From positions 29,173 to 93,172 of the forward strand of contig CBDUZW010000013.1 of assembly GCA_965371805.1 (NCBI GenBank): a DNA stretch of 64,000 nt, in the 5' to 3' direction. Numbering within the stretch: position 1 is the stretch's first letter; each line of letters begins with the position of its first letter. Under the pieces are notes generated by a model. It had not been told where the DNA came from and ran no database searches. It saw only the letters and a program-made list of their open reading frames with translations. This stretch comes from JAOZTV01 sp965371805 (GTDB lineage Bacteria > Acidobacteriota > Aminicenantia > UBA2199). Both the position numbers and the translations under genes were made by a program. Positions 43,225 to 52,157 of the stretch are shown piece after piece.

Positions 43225-45225
43225 ATGGATATTAAAGAAGTAAATTTGAAAAACGAAAACCCGTTTAGTAATCTGCCGGAAAAAGAAAAGGCTAATTTTC
43301 TAAAAAAACTGCTTTTACACCCGATTGCAGTAAAAAGCAATCTGGAAGAAAAAGGTAGCAGCATTGATTCTGTTTTAGCAGAGATAAATAGAGAGTCAGA
43401 AATTCCCAGATTTTATGTTGGAGCCGGTACTTGTGGTCTGGGGGCTGGTGCAGTAAAAACAATTGAGAGTATTAAAACCTATTTGGAAAACAATAAAATT
43501 GAAGGTGAAATTCTTGAAGTCGGTTGTATCGGCCTGTGTTCAGCTGAACCGATGGTTGATATTAAGTTGCCGGGAAAAAACAGAGTTTCCTTTAAAAACA
43601 TAAATGCTGAAGATGTTGATGGTTTATTAAACTCCGTTCTCGATGAGAAGATTCCATCTGATATGCTTTTAGGTCAGCATGATACCCCGGGGAATAAAGA
43701 TTGGGATAAAACTGCCTATATTGACGATAATAGCTTTTTTGCAAACCAGACAAGACTGGTATTGGATAATTGTGGCATGATTGATCCGACAAATATTGAG
43801 GAATATATGCATGGTGGCGGTTATTCAAAATTTCTCAACATCATCAATTCAAAAACTCAGATTGAAGTTTGTGACAGTGTTTTAAAAAGTGGCCTTAGAG
43901 GTAGAGGCGGGGGTGGTTTCCCAACAGGAAAAAAATGGCAGTTTGCACTGAATACAGAGGCAGACAAAAAATATATGATCTGTAATGCTGATGAGGGTGA
44001 TCCAGGTGCATTTATGGACAGAGCACTTATTGAAGGTGATCCACATAAACTACTAGAAGGTCTGTCAATCGCAGCATATGCAATTGGTGCGACTACTGCT
44101 TATATCTATATCAGAGCTGAATATCCCCTTGCAATTAAGCGGCTTGAAACAGCACTCGAAGATTTAAAAAAATATGGTTTAATTGGAGAAAATATTTTTG
44201 ACTCCGGTTTTGATCTGGAAATTATTATAAAAAAGGGAGCTGGTGCCTTTGTCTGTGGAGAAGAGACGGCGCTGATACATAGTATTGAAGGTAAAAGAGG
44301 TATGCCCAGACCCAGACCCCCATTTCCGGCAATCAGCGGTCTATTTGGAAAACCAACAATTATAAATAATGTAGAAACCCTCTGTAATGTTCCCGTAATT
44401 TTAAGTATGGGAGCGGAAGAGTTTAGTAGTATTGGAACGGAGAATAGCAAGGGAACAAAAGTCTTTGCCCTCTCAGGGAAAATAACACATACAGGACTTG
44501 TTGAAGTTAAGATGGGAACCTCTGTGAAGGACATTGTCTTTAAGATTGGTGGTGGTGTTCCAAATGGAAAGAAATTTAAAGCAGTTCAGACCGGAGGTCC
44601 TTCAGGTGGTTGTATTCCAGAATCCCAGTTGGATGTTCAGGTCGATTATAAATCATTAATTGAGGTCGGCGCAATGATGGGATCCGGTGGTCTGGTTGTT
44701 ATGGACGAGGATACCTGTATGGTTGATCTGGCAAAATTCTTTATGGATTTTATTCAGCGAGAGAGTTGTGGAAAATGTATCCCCTGTAGAGAAGGAACCA
44801 GAAGAATGCTGGAGATTCTTGAGTCAATTACCAGAAGCAGAAAGAGTGAAACTTCATTTGATGCTTTAGACCGCTTTCAGGGAATTTTGCAGATGGAAGA
44901 GCTGGCAAAGACAATTCAAAGTACAAGTCTTTGTGGATTGGGACAATCGGCACCAAATCCGATTCTCTCAACCTTAAGATGGTTCAAAGATGAGTATGAA
45001 GCACATATTTTTGAAAGACGCTGTCCTGCAGGTGCCTGTAAGGAAATGTTAACCTATCAAATAGACCTTGACAAATGTATTGGCTGCACACTCTGTGCTA
45101 AAAAATGTCCTTCTGATGCAATTGTTGGAAAGGTGAAGACACCTCATTTTATTATTGAAGATAAATGCATAAAATGTGGTGAATGTTATTCTGTTTGTAA
45201 ATTTGACGCTGTAAAGATCAGTTGA
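43225..45225 (+). CDS. hydB: Hydrogenase NuoF-like flavin subunit
   Basis: 666 residues. N-terminal thioredoxin-like [2Fe-2S] domain (GAGTCGLGAG ... EVGCIGLCSAEPM), then the NuoF core: FMN/NADH site GLRGRGGGGFPTGKKW, ICNADEGDPGAFMDR, GAGAFVCGEETALIHSIEG, an SLBB segment, the [4Fe-4S] motif CGKCIPCREG, and two C-terminal ferredoxin-type clusters (CIGCTLCAKKCP, CIKCGECYSVC). This is the domain order of HydB/HndC in electron-bifurcating hydrogenases, where NADH and reduced ferredoxin are oxidised together to make H2 (or the reverse). Cytoplasmic. Confidence 0.95.
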   Translation: MDIKEVNLKNENPFSNLPEKEKANFLKKLLLHPIAVKSNLEEKGSSIDSVLAEINRESEIPRFYVGAGTCGLGAGAVKTIESIKTYLENNKIEGEILEVGCIGLCSAEPMVDIKLPGKNRVSFKNINAEDVDGLLNSVLDEKIPSDMLLGQHDTPGNKDWDKTAYIDDNSFFANQTRLVLDNCGMIDPTNIEEYMHGGGYSKFLNIINSKTQIEVCDSVLKSGLRGRGGGGFPTGKKWQFALNTEADKKYMICNADEGDPGAFMDRALIEGDPHKLLEGLSIAAYAIGATTAYIYIRAEYPLAIKRLETALEDLKKYGLIGENIFDSGFDLEIIIKKGAGAFVCGEETALIHSIEGKRGMPRPRPPFPAISGLFGKPTIINNVETLCNVPVILSMGAEEFSSIGTENSKGTKVFALSGKITHTGLVEVKMGTSVKDIVFKIGGGVPNGKKFKAVQTGGPSGGCIPESQLDVQVDYKSLIEVGAMMGSGGLVVMDEDTCMVDLAKFFMDFIQRESCGKCIPCREGTRRMLEILESITRSRKSETSFDALDRFQGILQMEELAKTIQSTSLCGLGQSAPNPILSTLRWFKDEYEAHIFERRCPAGACKEMLTYQIDLDKCIGCTLCAKKCPSDAIVGKVKTPHFIIEDKCIKCGECYSVCKFDAVKIS

Positions 45226-45238
45226 GGGGAGAGAAAGT

Positions 45239-46957
45239 ATGATAACAATAGAAGTAAATGGCAAAGAAATACAGGTTAAAGAGGGTGAGACAATTTTAAC
45301 TGCTGTCAGGAAAAACGGTTTTAATGTCCCGACCCTGTGTTATATGGAAGGCCTGACACCATCAGGTGCATGTAGATTATGTGTTGTTGAGGTTGAGGGA
45401 ATGAAAAATCTTATTCCCAGTTGTTCCTATCCGGTTGCAGAGGGAATGAAAATAATGACCCATTCTCCAAAAGCACAGGCAGCTCGAAAGACCATCATAG
45501 AACTACTATTAGCCAATCATCCAGATGACTGTCTCTACTGCGACAGAAGTGCAAATTGTGAATTGAGTAAACTGGCCTATGAATATGGTGTCAGACATAG
45601 AAGATTTACCGGAAAAAGAAACCGTTTCAGTCTTGATATTTCAAGTCCATCAGTTGTCAGAGATCCGGAAAAATGCGTTTTATGCGGAAAGTGTGTCAGA
45701 GTTTGTGAGGAAGTCCAGGCGGTTTCAGCAATAGATTTTGCAGGCAGGGGTTGTGATACAAAGATTTCCTGCGCATTTGATGAAAGTTTAAATGTTTCCA
45801 GTTGTGTCAATTGCGGCCAGTGTATTCTTGTCTGTCCAACCGGGGCACTCAGGGAACAAGATCAGATCCAGGATGTAATTAATGCAATAAATGATCCGGA
45901 AAAACATGTTGTTTTTCAGCATGCCCCTTCAATTTCTGTCACTTTGGCAGAAGAGTTCAATCAGGGACCGGGAAAAGACATTTGTGGTATAATGACCGCG
46001 GCTCTGAGAAAGATTGGAGCAGACAGTGTTTTCGATACATCATTCTCGGCTGACCTGACAATTATGGAAGAAGCATCAGAGCTGATTCATAGGGTGACCA
46101 AAGGGGGCACATTACCGATGATGACATCTTGTTCTCCAGGATGGACAAAATTTGTTGAACAGTTTTATCCTGAATACATTGATAATTTGTCTTCATGTAA
46201 AAGTCCGCAGCAGATGCTGGGAGCTATAATCAAGAATTATTTTGCAAAAAAAGAGGGAATTGACCCGTCAAAAATTTACAGTGTTGCACTAATGCCCTGT
46301 ACTGCGAAGAAGTTTGAAAGCGAGAGACCTGAGATGAAAGTGGATGGCATTGCAGACATTGATGCCGTTTTAACAACCCGGGAAATTGCGAAGTTAATTA
46401 AAAGATTTGATATAGATATGTCCAACCTGGAACCAGAGGCAGCAGATGTGCCGTTTGGAACCAGAAGTACAGCCGGAAAACTGTTTGGTGCAACCGGAGG
46501 TGTAATGGAAGCTGCGATCAGAACCGCCTATCATATGATCACCGGGGAACATTTAGAGGAGTTGAAGATAAGCCAACTAAGAGGTACTGACGGGATTAAA
46601 GAGACAAAAATAGAAATTGGTGATCTCACCGTTGGCGTTGCCGTTGCCTCGGGTCTTGGCAATGCAAAAAAACTCATGGAACAGTTAAAAGGTGGAAGAG
46701 ACGATCTTCACTTTATTGAAATTATGTCCTGTCCGGGCGGATGTATTGCCGGTGGTGGACAACCGATAAACTCAGATCCTGCAAAAATAGCTGCAAGAAT
46801 GAAAACATTATATAATATTGACAAAAGTGAGAAGGTGAGAACCTCGTATGATAATGTTGCTATTCAGGAACTGTATAAGGACTTTTTGATTGAGCCCTTA
46901 AGTCCGGTCAGTCATAAGATCTTACATACAAAATATAAAAAAAGAGACGTATTGTAA
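45239..46957 (+). CDS. hydA: [FeFe] hydrogenase catalytic subunit
   Basis: 572 residues. N-terminal [2Fe-2S] domain (CYMEGLTPSGACRLC ... SC), His-Cys cluster (NHPDDCLYCDRSANC), two [4Fe-4S] clusters (CVLCGKCVRVC, CVNCGQCILVC) and the H-cluster domain with P1 TSCSPGWTKF, P2 MPCTAKKFE and P3 MSCPGGCIAGGG. The small C-terminal domain follows (LYKDFLIEPLSPVSHKILHT). All four H-cluster cysteines are present, so it should be catalytically competent for H+/H2. With hydB and hydC it forms a HydABC-type group A enzyme. Confidence 0.97.
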   Translation: MITIEVNGKEIQVKEGETILTAVRKNGFNVPTLCYMEGLTPSGACRLCVVEVEGMKNLIPSCSYPVAEGMKIMTHSPKAQAARKTIIELLLANHPDDCLYCDRSANCELSKLAYEYGVRHRRFTGKRNRFSLDISSPSVVRDPEKCVLCGKCVRVCEEVQAVSAIDFAGRGCDTKISCAFDESLNVSSCVNCGQCILVCPTGALREQDQIQDVINAINDPEKHVVFQHAPSISVTLAEEFNQGPGKDICGIMTAALRKIGADSVFDTSFSADLTIMEEASELIHRVTKGGTLPMMTSCSPGWTKFVEQFYPEYIDNLSSCKSPQQMLGAIIKNYFAKKEGIDPSKIYSVALMPCTAKKFESERPEMKVDGIADIDAVLTTREIAKLIKRFDIDMSNLEPEAADVPFGTRSTAGKLFGATGGVMEAAIRTAYHMITGEHLEELKISQLRGTDGIKETKIEIGDLTVGVAVASGLGNAKKLMEQLKGGRDDLHFIEIMSCPGGCIAGGGQPINSDPAKIAARMKTLYNIDKSEKVRTSYDNVAIQELYKDFLIEPLSPVSHKILHTKYKKRDVL

Positions 46958-46968
46958 AGGGGAAAAAA

Positions 46969-48996
46969 ATGCTGCAACGTGATAGACAACCTCTTATTAA
47001 GACCATAAAGGAGAGGTGTAAAGTTTGTTATACCTGTGTAAGAGAGTGTCCTGCAAAGGCGATCAGAATCTCCGGCGGTCAGGCTGAAGTAATAGAAGAC
47101 AGGTGTATCGGTTGCGGGATCTGTGTAAAGGTCTGTAGCCAGGGTGCCAAAGTTGTTAGAAATTCTATTTCTGAAGTTGAAGATATTCTCGAATCCAAAT
47201 CAGAAAAGATTGTCTGTATCGCCCCCAGTTTTCCAGCTGAATTTAATGATATCAGTCCTGAAAAAATGGTGGGCGTTCTAAAGTCTCTTGGGTTTGATAA
47301 AGTTCTGGAAGTTGCCTTTGGTGCGGATCTGGTTGCTAAAAAATATTCAGATATGATTGGAACTGAGAAAGAAGGTGATATGAGACATATTGCGACAACC
47401 TGTCCGGCAATCGTATCCTATATTGAAAAGTATCATCCCTCACTGGTCAGGAACCTGGCCAATGTCGTTTCACCGATGATCGCAATTGCAAGAGTTATTA
47501 ATCAGTATTATGGCAGTGATAATAAAATTGTATTTGTCGGGCCCTGCCTGGCAAAGAAAGATGAGGCCATCTCTGATAATTTAGATAAAGAAATAGATTC
47601 AGTGATTACATTTTCAGAGTTAAGGATCCTGATGAAATTGAAAAACTTAGATCTTGATACAATTGAAGAGAGTTCCTTTGACCCTCCCCATCCTGGTAAA
47701 GGAGCATTATTTGCTATTGAAAAGGGAATGCTGGAGGCTGCTGAGTTGAAAGAAGATCTGATGACAAATGAAATTGTTGCAACTGACGGTCCGAAGAATT
47801 TTGTTCAGGCCATTAAAGAGTTTGAGAAGGGCGGATTAAATGCACAACTTCTGGAAGTACTTTGCTGTAATGGCTGTATCATGGGTTCCGGGATGACCTG
47901 TTCATCATCGCACTTTGCACGACGATCTGAAGTTGGAAAATATGCAAAGAAAAGAGTTGAAGAAACAGATAAAGTAGAGTGGAAAAAACAGATTGATAAA
48001 TTTGAGTATATCGATCTTTCGAGAAACTTTGCAGTTGACGACCACAGATTACCCGCCCCTTCCAAAGATGAGTTAAAGCGGATATTTAACGCAATGGGAA
48101 AAACAAAACCTGAAGATGAACTTAATTGCGGTGCCTGCGGATATGACACTTGTATTGATCATGCCATTGCCATTCATAAAGGACTGGCTGAAAATGAAAT
48201 GTGTCTGCCGTTTACGATTGATACTTTAAAAGAAACTGCCAAAGAATTATCTGTCTCATATGAACAGTTGGTCAGTACAAAAAATGCTCTGATTCAAGCA
48301 GAAAAATTGGCAGGTATGGGGCAGCTTGCAGCCGGTATTGCTCATGAAGTAAATAATCCCCTGGGTGTTGTTCTGCTCTATTCAAATCTGCTCTATGAAG
48401 AATGTCCGGATAACAGTCCAATGAAAGCAGATTTAAAAATGATTGTTGATCAGGGTGATAGGGCCAAAAAAATAGTCAGCGGATTATTGAATTTTTCAAG
48501 AAAAAATAAGGTAAACCTGCAATCGACTAACATTGCAGATATGATAGATCGAAGTTTAACAGGTATAATAAAACCAGCAAATGTAAAAATTAAAATAAAT
48601 CATAATAGTGAGAAGAATATTGCAGATATCGATCCTGACCAGATGATTCAGGTGGTATTGAATTTGATTACAAATGCAATAGAGGCAATGCCTAATGGTG
48701 GCAAAATCATTATAACGACGGATTGTTCTGAAGGAATGGCCCGAATCATTATCAGAGACAGTGGAACCGGAATTGATGAGAAGAAAATAAAGAAAGTTTT
48801 CGAACCATTTTTTACGACAAAACAGATTGGGAAAGGGACCGGACTTGGCCTGGCAGTTACCTATGGGATCATAAAGATGCACAAGGGAACAATCAATGTA
48901 TTCAGTAATAGTGAAAAAGATAAAGGCGAGACATATACAGAGTTTATTGTTTCTGTTCCAAAGGACGGAGACAAAAAAAATAATGGAGAATTTTAG
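46969..48996 (+). CDS. H-cluster sensor protein fused to histidine kinase
   Basis: 675 residues. N-terminal pair of [4Fe-4S] sites (CKVCYTCVRECP, CIGCGICVKVC), then an [FeFe]-hydrogenase-like domain (about 75-330) with altered motifs TTCPAI, GPCLAKKDE and CCNGCIMGSGM: the cluster cysteines remain but the catalytic surroundings differ, as in the putative sensory group C/D enzymes. A further FeS module (CGACGYDTC, about 385-410) leads to HisKA (GIAHEVNNPLGVVLLY) and HATPase (NLITNAIEAM, DSGTGID, GTGLGLAVTYG). No PAS or membrane segment. Likely an H2 or redox sensor kinase; its position in the operon between enzyme and maturases supports this. Confidence 0.9.
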   Translation: MLQRDRQPLIKTIKERCKVCYTCVRECPAKAIRISGGQAEVIEDRCIGCGICVKVCSQGAKVVRNSISEVEDILESKSEKIVCIAPSFPAEFNDISPEKMVGVLKSLGFDKVLEVAFGADLVAKKYSDMIGTEKEGDMRHIATTCPAIVSYIEKYHPSLVRNLANVVSPMIAIARVINQYYGSDNKIVFVGPCLAKKDEAISDNLDKEIDSVITFSELRILMKLKNLDLDTIEESSFDPPHPGKGALFAIEKGMLEAAELKEDLMTNEIVATDGPKNFVQAIKEFEKGGLNAQLLEVLCCNGCIMGSGMTCSSSHFARRSEVGKYAKKRVEETDKVEWKKQIDKFEYIDLSRNFAVDDHRLPAPSKDELKRIFNAMGKTKPEDELNCGACGYDTCIDHAIAIHKGLAENEMCLPFTIDTLKETAKELSVSYEQLVSTKNALIQAEKLAGMGQLAAGIAHEVNNPLGVVLLYSNLLYEECPDNSPMKADLKMIVDQGDRAKKIVSGLLNFSRKNKVNLQSTNIADMIDRSLTGIIKPANVKIKINHNSEKNIADIDPDQMIQVVLNLITNAIEAMPNGGKIIITTDCSEGMARIIIRDSGTGIDEKKIKKVFEPFFTTKQIGKGTGLGLAVTYGIIKMHKGTINVFSNSEKDKGETYTEFIVSVPKDGDKKNNGEF

Positions 48997-49007
48997 GGGG
49001 TATAAAA

Positions 49008-49400
49008 ATGGAAAAACAAAAGACAATTTTAATAGTAGATGATGATATTGATATACTTGAGCAGACTTCGGCAGTTCTTACAGGTGCAGGATATAAGGTC
49101 ATTTCTGCTGACAGTGAAAAAAAAGGAACTGAGCTGATTGATGAATCATTACCGGATCTGGCTGTGTTTGATTTGATGATGGAAAACATGGACAGCGGTT
49201 TTATTCTCAGTAGAAAACTTAAGAACTTAAATAATGATATCCCTGTTATTATTGTAACAGCCGTAACAAGTGAAACCGGTTTGCATTTTGAAGCTGGTGG
49301 CTCTGCAAAAAGCAGTTGGATCAAAGCAGATGCCATTATCAACAAGGGAATCCGTTATGAGCAGCTCTTATCAAAGATTTCTGATCTTTTAGAAAAATAG
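49008..49400 (+). CDS. Single-domain response regulator (hydrogenase operon, first)
   Basis: 130 residues, receiver only. Acidic pocket IVDDDID, phosphoacceptor Asp in LAVFDLMMEN, conserved Thr in IVTAVTS. The segment between that Thr and the conserved Lys is longer than usual (TSETGLHFEAGGSAKSSWIK) and the Lys is followed by Gly, not Pro. No output domain. GGGGG-type site before the ATG, 12 bp after the sensor kinase gene, so the kinase is the obvious phosphodonor. Confidence 0.88.
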   Translation: MEKQKTILIVDDDIDILEQTSAVLTGAGYKVISADSEKKGTELIDESLPDLAVFDLMMENMDSGFILSRKLKNLNNDIPVIIVTAVTSETGLHFEAGGSAKSSWIKADAIINKGIRYEQLLSKISDLLEK

Positions 49401-49404
49401 AAAA

Positions 49405-50529
49405 ATGGACGAAATAAAAGTACTGATTGTTGATGATGAACTGGGCATGCGGCTTGGCGCACAAAGAGTACTTAAAAATTATAAAATCGATGTTGATAAT
49501 GATAGTCGTGACCTTAAATTTTCGATTGATCTGGCTGAGACAGGTGAAGAAGCTAGAGAAAAAATAGCAGTAGATAAACCGGATATTATGATCCTGGATC
49601 ATAAACTCCCGGGAATTCAGGGCGTCGATCTGCTTGATGAGTTAAAACATGAACAGATAGATATTCTAACAATTATGATCACTGCATATGCTTCAATTGA
49701 AGTAGCAATCAGTGCTACAAAACGCGGGGCCTTTGATTTCCTGGCAAAACCTTTTACACCGGATGAGTTAAAACATACTATAAGTAAAGGCGTAAAGCAT
49801 CTCATTCTAAAATGGAGAGCAGAAAAACTAGCTGAAGAAAAAAAACAGGTACGGTTTCAGTTTATTTCAGTACTGGCACATGAGTTGAAATCTCCATTAG
49901 CAGCAGTTGAAGGATATCTTCGAATTATTGATAAAAGAATGCTGGGACAAGAGCTTTCAAGTTATGACAAGATGATATCCAGATCTATGATTAGACTCGA
50001 AGGAATGAGGAAAATGATCCTTGATTTATTGGATTTAACAAGGATTGAATCTGGAAAAATGAATAGAGAATTGACAAATGTTGATTTGATTGAAGTACTG
50101 CAGGATTCAATTGACAGTGTAACACCAGATGCAGATGAAAATGGAATTCGTATAGATCTAAATAGAAAAGAACCACTGTTTATTAATGCTGATAGGACCG
50201 AACTGGAAATAATATGCAATAATTTCATGAGCAATGGAGTTAAGTATAACAAAACCAATGGAAGTTTGACGATTAATACAAAAGAGGAAGATAACTATGT
50301 GATAATTGATTTTATTGACACAGGTATCGGAATGTCTGAAGAAGGCAGGAATAGACTATTCGGTGAGTTTGTAAGAATTAAAACTGAGGAAACTAAAAAC
50401 ATAACAGGTAGTGGTTTAGGACTGTCTATAGTAAAAAAACTTATAAATTTTTATGATGGAAGTGTAGATGTTAAAAGTTCTTTAGGAGAAGGATCTGTTT
50501 TTAGTGTAAAACTAAAAAATAAAATTTGA
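49405..50529 (+). CDS. Receiver-histidine kinase hybrid
   Basis: 374 residues. N-terminal receiver (LIVDDELGM pocket; phosphoacceptor Asp in IMILDHKLPGIQG; Thr in MITAYAS; Lys in FLAKPFTPDEL), a helical linker, then HisKA (SVLAHELKSPLAAVEGY) and HATPase (NFMSNGVKYNKTNG, DTGIGMS, GSGLGLSIVKKLI). Receiver-first hybrids with no other sensor are usually driven by phosphorylation from an upstream kinase. Start four bases after the previous stop with no own ribosome-binding site. Expected to act between the H-cluster kinase and the third receiver. Confidence 0.88.
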   Translation: MDEIKVLIVDDELGMRLGAQRVLKNYKIDVDNDSRDLKFSIDLAETGEEAREKIAVDKPDIMILDHKLPGIQGVDLLDELKHEQIDILTIMITAYASIEVAISATKRGAFDFLAKPFTPDELKHTISKGVKHLILKWRAEKLAEEKKQVRFQFISVLAHELKSPLAAVEGYLRIIDKRMLGQELSSYDKMISRSMIRLEGMRKMILDLLDLTRIESGKMNRELTNVDLIEVLQDSIDSVTPDADENGIRIDLNRKEPLFINADRTELEIICNNFMSNGVKYNKTNGSLTINTKEEDNYVIIDFIDTGIGMSEEGRNRLFGEFVRIKTEETKNITGSGLGLSIVKKLINFYDGSVDVKSSLGEGSVFSVKLKNKI

Positions 50530-50536
50530 GGGAAAA

Positions 50537-50920
50537 ATGAAAAAAAAAATATTATTAGTAGATGACGATTTTGATGTAAGAGAATATATGAAAATTATAT
50601 TTGAAACTCACAATTATGAGGTCGAACAATCAGAAAACATTGTCGATGCTGAAGTAAAAATAAAAAAAGGTGATATAGATTTAATTGTCCTGGATGTAAT
50701 GATGGAGAAAGACACAGATGGGTTTACATTTGCTCAAAGTTTGAAAAATAATAAAATGTATAAAGATATTCCAATTATCATGGTTACTGCCATAAACCAA
50801 AAAACTCCGTTTAAATTTAATATAGAAACTGATGGAAGTTTTATTCCGGTAGACGCATTTATAGAAAAACCGGTAACTTTAGAAAAAATAATACCAATCG
50901 TTGAAAAACTTTTAAAATAG
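50537..50920 (+). CDS. Single-domain response regulator (hydrogenase operon, second)
   Basis: 127 residues, receiver only: LLVDDDFDV pocket, phosphoacceptor Asp in LIVLDVMMEKDTDGF, Thr in MVTAINQ, Lys in FIEKPVTLEK. Like the receiver at 49008 it has an extended beta4-beta5 segment (NQKTPFKFNIETDGSFIPVD), suggesting the two are paralogues. No DNA-binding or enzymatic output. GAGGG precedes the ATG, 7 bp after the hybrid kinase gene. Confidence 0.87.
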   Translation: MKKKILLVDDDFDVREYMKIIFETHNYEVEQSENIVDAEVKIKKGDIDLIVLDVMMEKDTDGFTFAQSLKNNKMYKDIPIIMVTAINQKTPFKFNIETDGSFIPVDAFIEKPVTLEKIIPIVEKLLK

Positions 50921-50936
50921 CCATAGGAGCATAAAA

Positions 50937-52157
50937 ATGATAGCTGCAAGAACTATTAGGGGAGATCGTTTACATATTGCCATTTTTGGAAGAAGAAATG
51001 CAGGAAAATCGTCTCTAATAAATGCGTTGACCAAACAGACGGTTTCAATTATTTCAGACACCCCAGGGACAACTGCCGACCCTGTTTTCAAGGCAATGGA
51101 ACTAATCCCTATAGGACCAATTGTTATTATTGATACTGCAGGGCTTGATGATATAGAGAGTGAAATTGGAAAACTTCGAGTCGCGAGGACAGAAAAAATT
51201 CTCAAAAAAACTGACATTGCTATAATCGTTATTTCTGCAGAAAACAAAGATTTTTATTTTGAAAACGACATTATTGAAAAAATGAAACATGAGAGTATAC
51301 CATTCATTATTGCAATAAACAAAAATGATCTTAAAAGTTCAATTGAAATAGAGAACTGGACAAAAGGCAAAAACACTATATTTGTTTCTGCATTGGAGAA
51401 AGAAGGAATTGACAGATTAAGAGAAGAACTTATTAAAATATCTCCCAAAAATTGGGAGAAACCATTTATTAAAGACCTGATAGATGCCGGGGATATGGTT
51501 GTTTTAGTGACACCCATTGATCTGGGCGCACCTAAGGGGAGAATGATAATGCCGCAGGTTAAAGCTATTAGAGAAATACTTGATGCAGATGCAATTCCGG
51601 TGATCTGCAAAGAGACAGACTTGAGACAAACATTAGAAAAGCTAAAGGACCCTCCCTCAATGATAATAACTGATTCCCAGGTATTCACTCAGGTAGCAAA
51701 GGATATACCCAAAGATATCAGATTAACATCTTTCTCTATTCTCTCAGCGAGACAAAAAGGGGACTTAAAACTTATGATAGAGGGAGTTCTGGCCTTAAAA
51801 AACTTAAAACCCGGAGATGAAGTCTTAATAGCCGAAGCTTGTACTCATCATCCAACAGAAGATGATATTGGACGAAAAAAAATCCCGAAATGGTTGAGAG
51901 AGCACTTTAATGGAGAATTGAAAATCACCACTGTTCAGGGTTATGATTTTCCCGATAATTTAGAAAACTATAAATTAGTAATTCATTGTGGCGCATGTAC
52001 TCTTAATGGGAAAGAGATGAAAAATCGATTAAAAGCTGCCTCAAATAAAAATATTCCAGTTACAAATTTTGGAATTTTGATATCATATTTAAAATCGGTT
52101 TTCCCGAGAGCAATATTGCCCTTCAAGGAATACCATGAAATAAAGGATTTATTATGA
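50937..52157 (+). CDS. hydF: [FeFe] hydrogenase maturation GTPase HydF
   Basis: 406 residues. N-terminal GTPase domain: P-loop GRRNAGKSSLINAL, switch ISDTPGTTADPV, DTAGLDD, NKND and SALEKEG. Dimerisation domain in the middle. C-terminal [4Fe-4S] site with CTHHPTEDDIGRKK and, further on, HCGACTLNGKEMKNR, the CxH...HCxxC ligand set. HydF is the scaffold on which the 2Fe subcluster is assembled and from which it is delivered to HydA. AGGAG precedes the ATG. The stop overlaps the hydG start by 4 bp. Confidence 0.96.
   Translation: MIAARTIRGDRLHIAIFGRRNAGKSSLINALTKQTVSIISDTPGTTADPVFKAMELIPIGPIVIIDTAGLDDIESEIGKLRVARTEKILKKTDIAIIVISAENKDFYFENDIIEKMKHESIPFIIAINKNDLKSSIEIENWTKGKNTIFVSALEKEGIDRLREELIKISPKNWEKPFIKDLIDAGDMVVLVTPIDLGAPKGRMIMPQVKAIREILDADAIPVICKETDLRQTLEKLKDPPSMIITDSQVFTQVAKDIPKDIRLTSFSILSARQKGDLKLMIEGVLALKNLKPGDEVLIAEACTHHPTEDDIGRKKIPKWLREHFNGELKITTVQGYDFPDNLENYKLVIHCGACTLNGKEMKNRLKAASNKNIPVTNFGILISYLKSVFPRAILPFKEYHEIKDLL

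Noticed and set aside
44106..44534. 142-residue minus-strand frame inside hydB
   Set aside because: Overlaps the conserved NuoF core entirely; a shadow frame.
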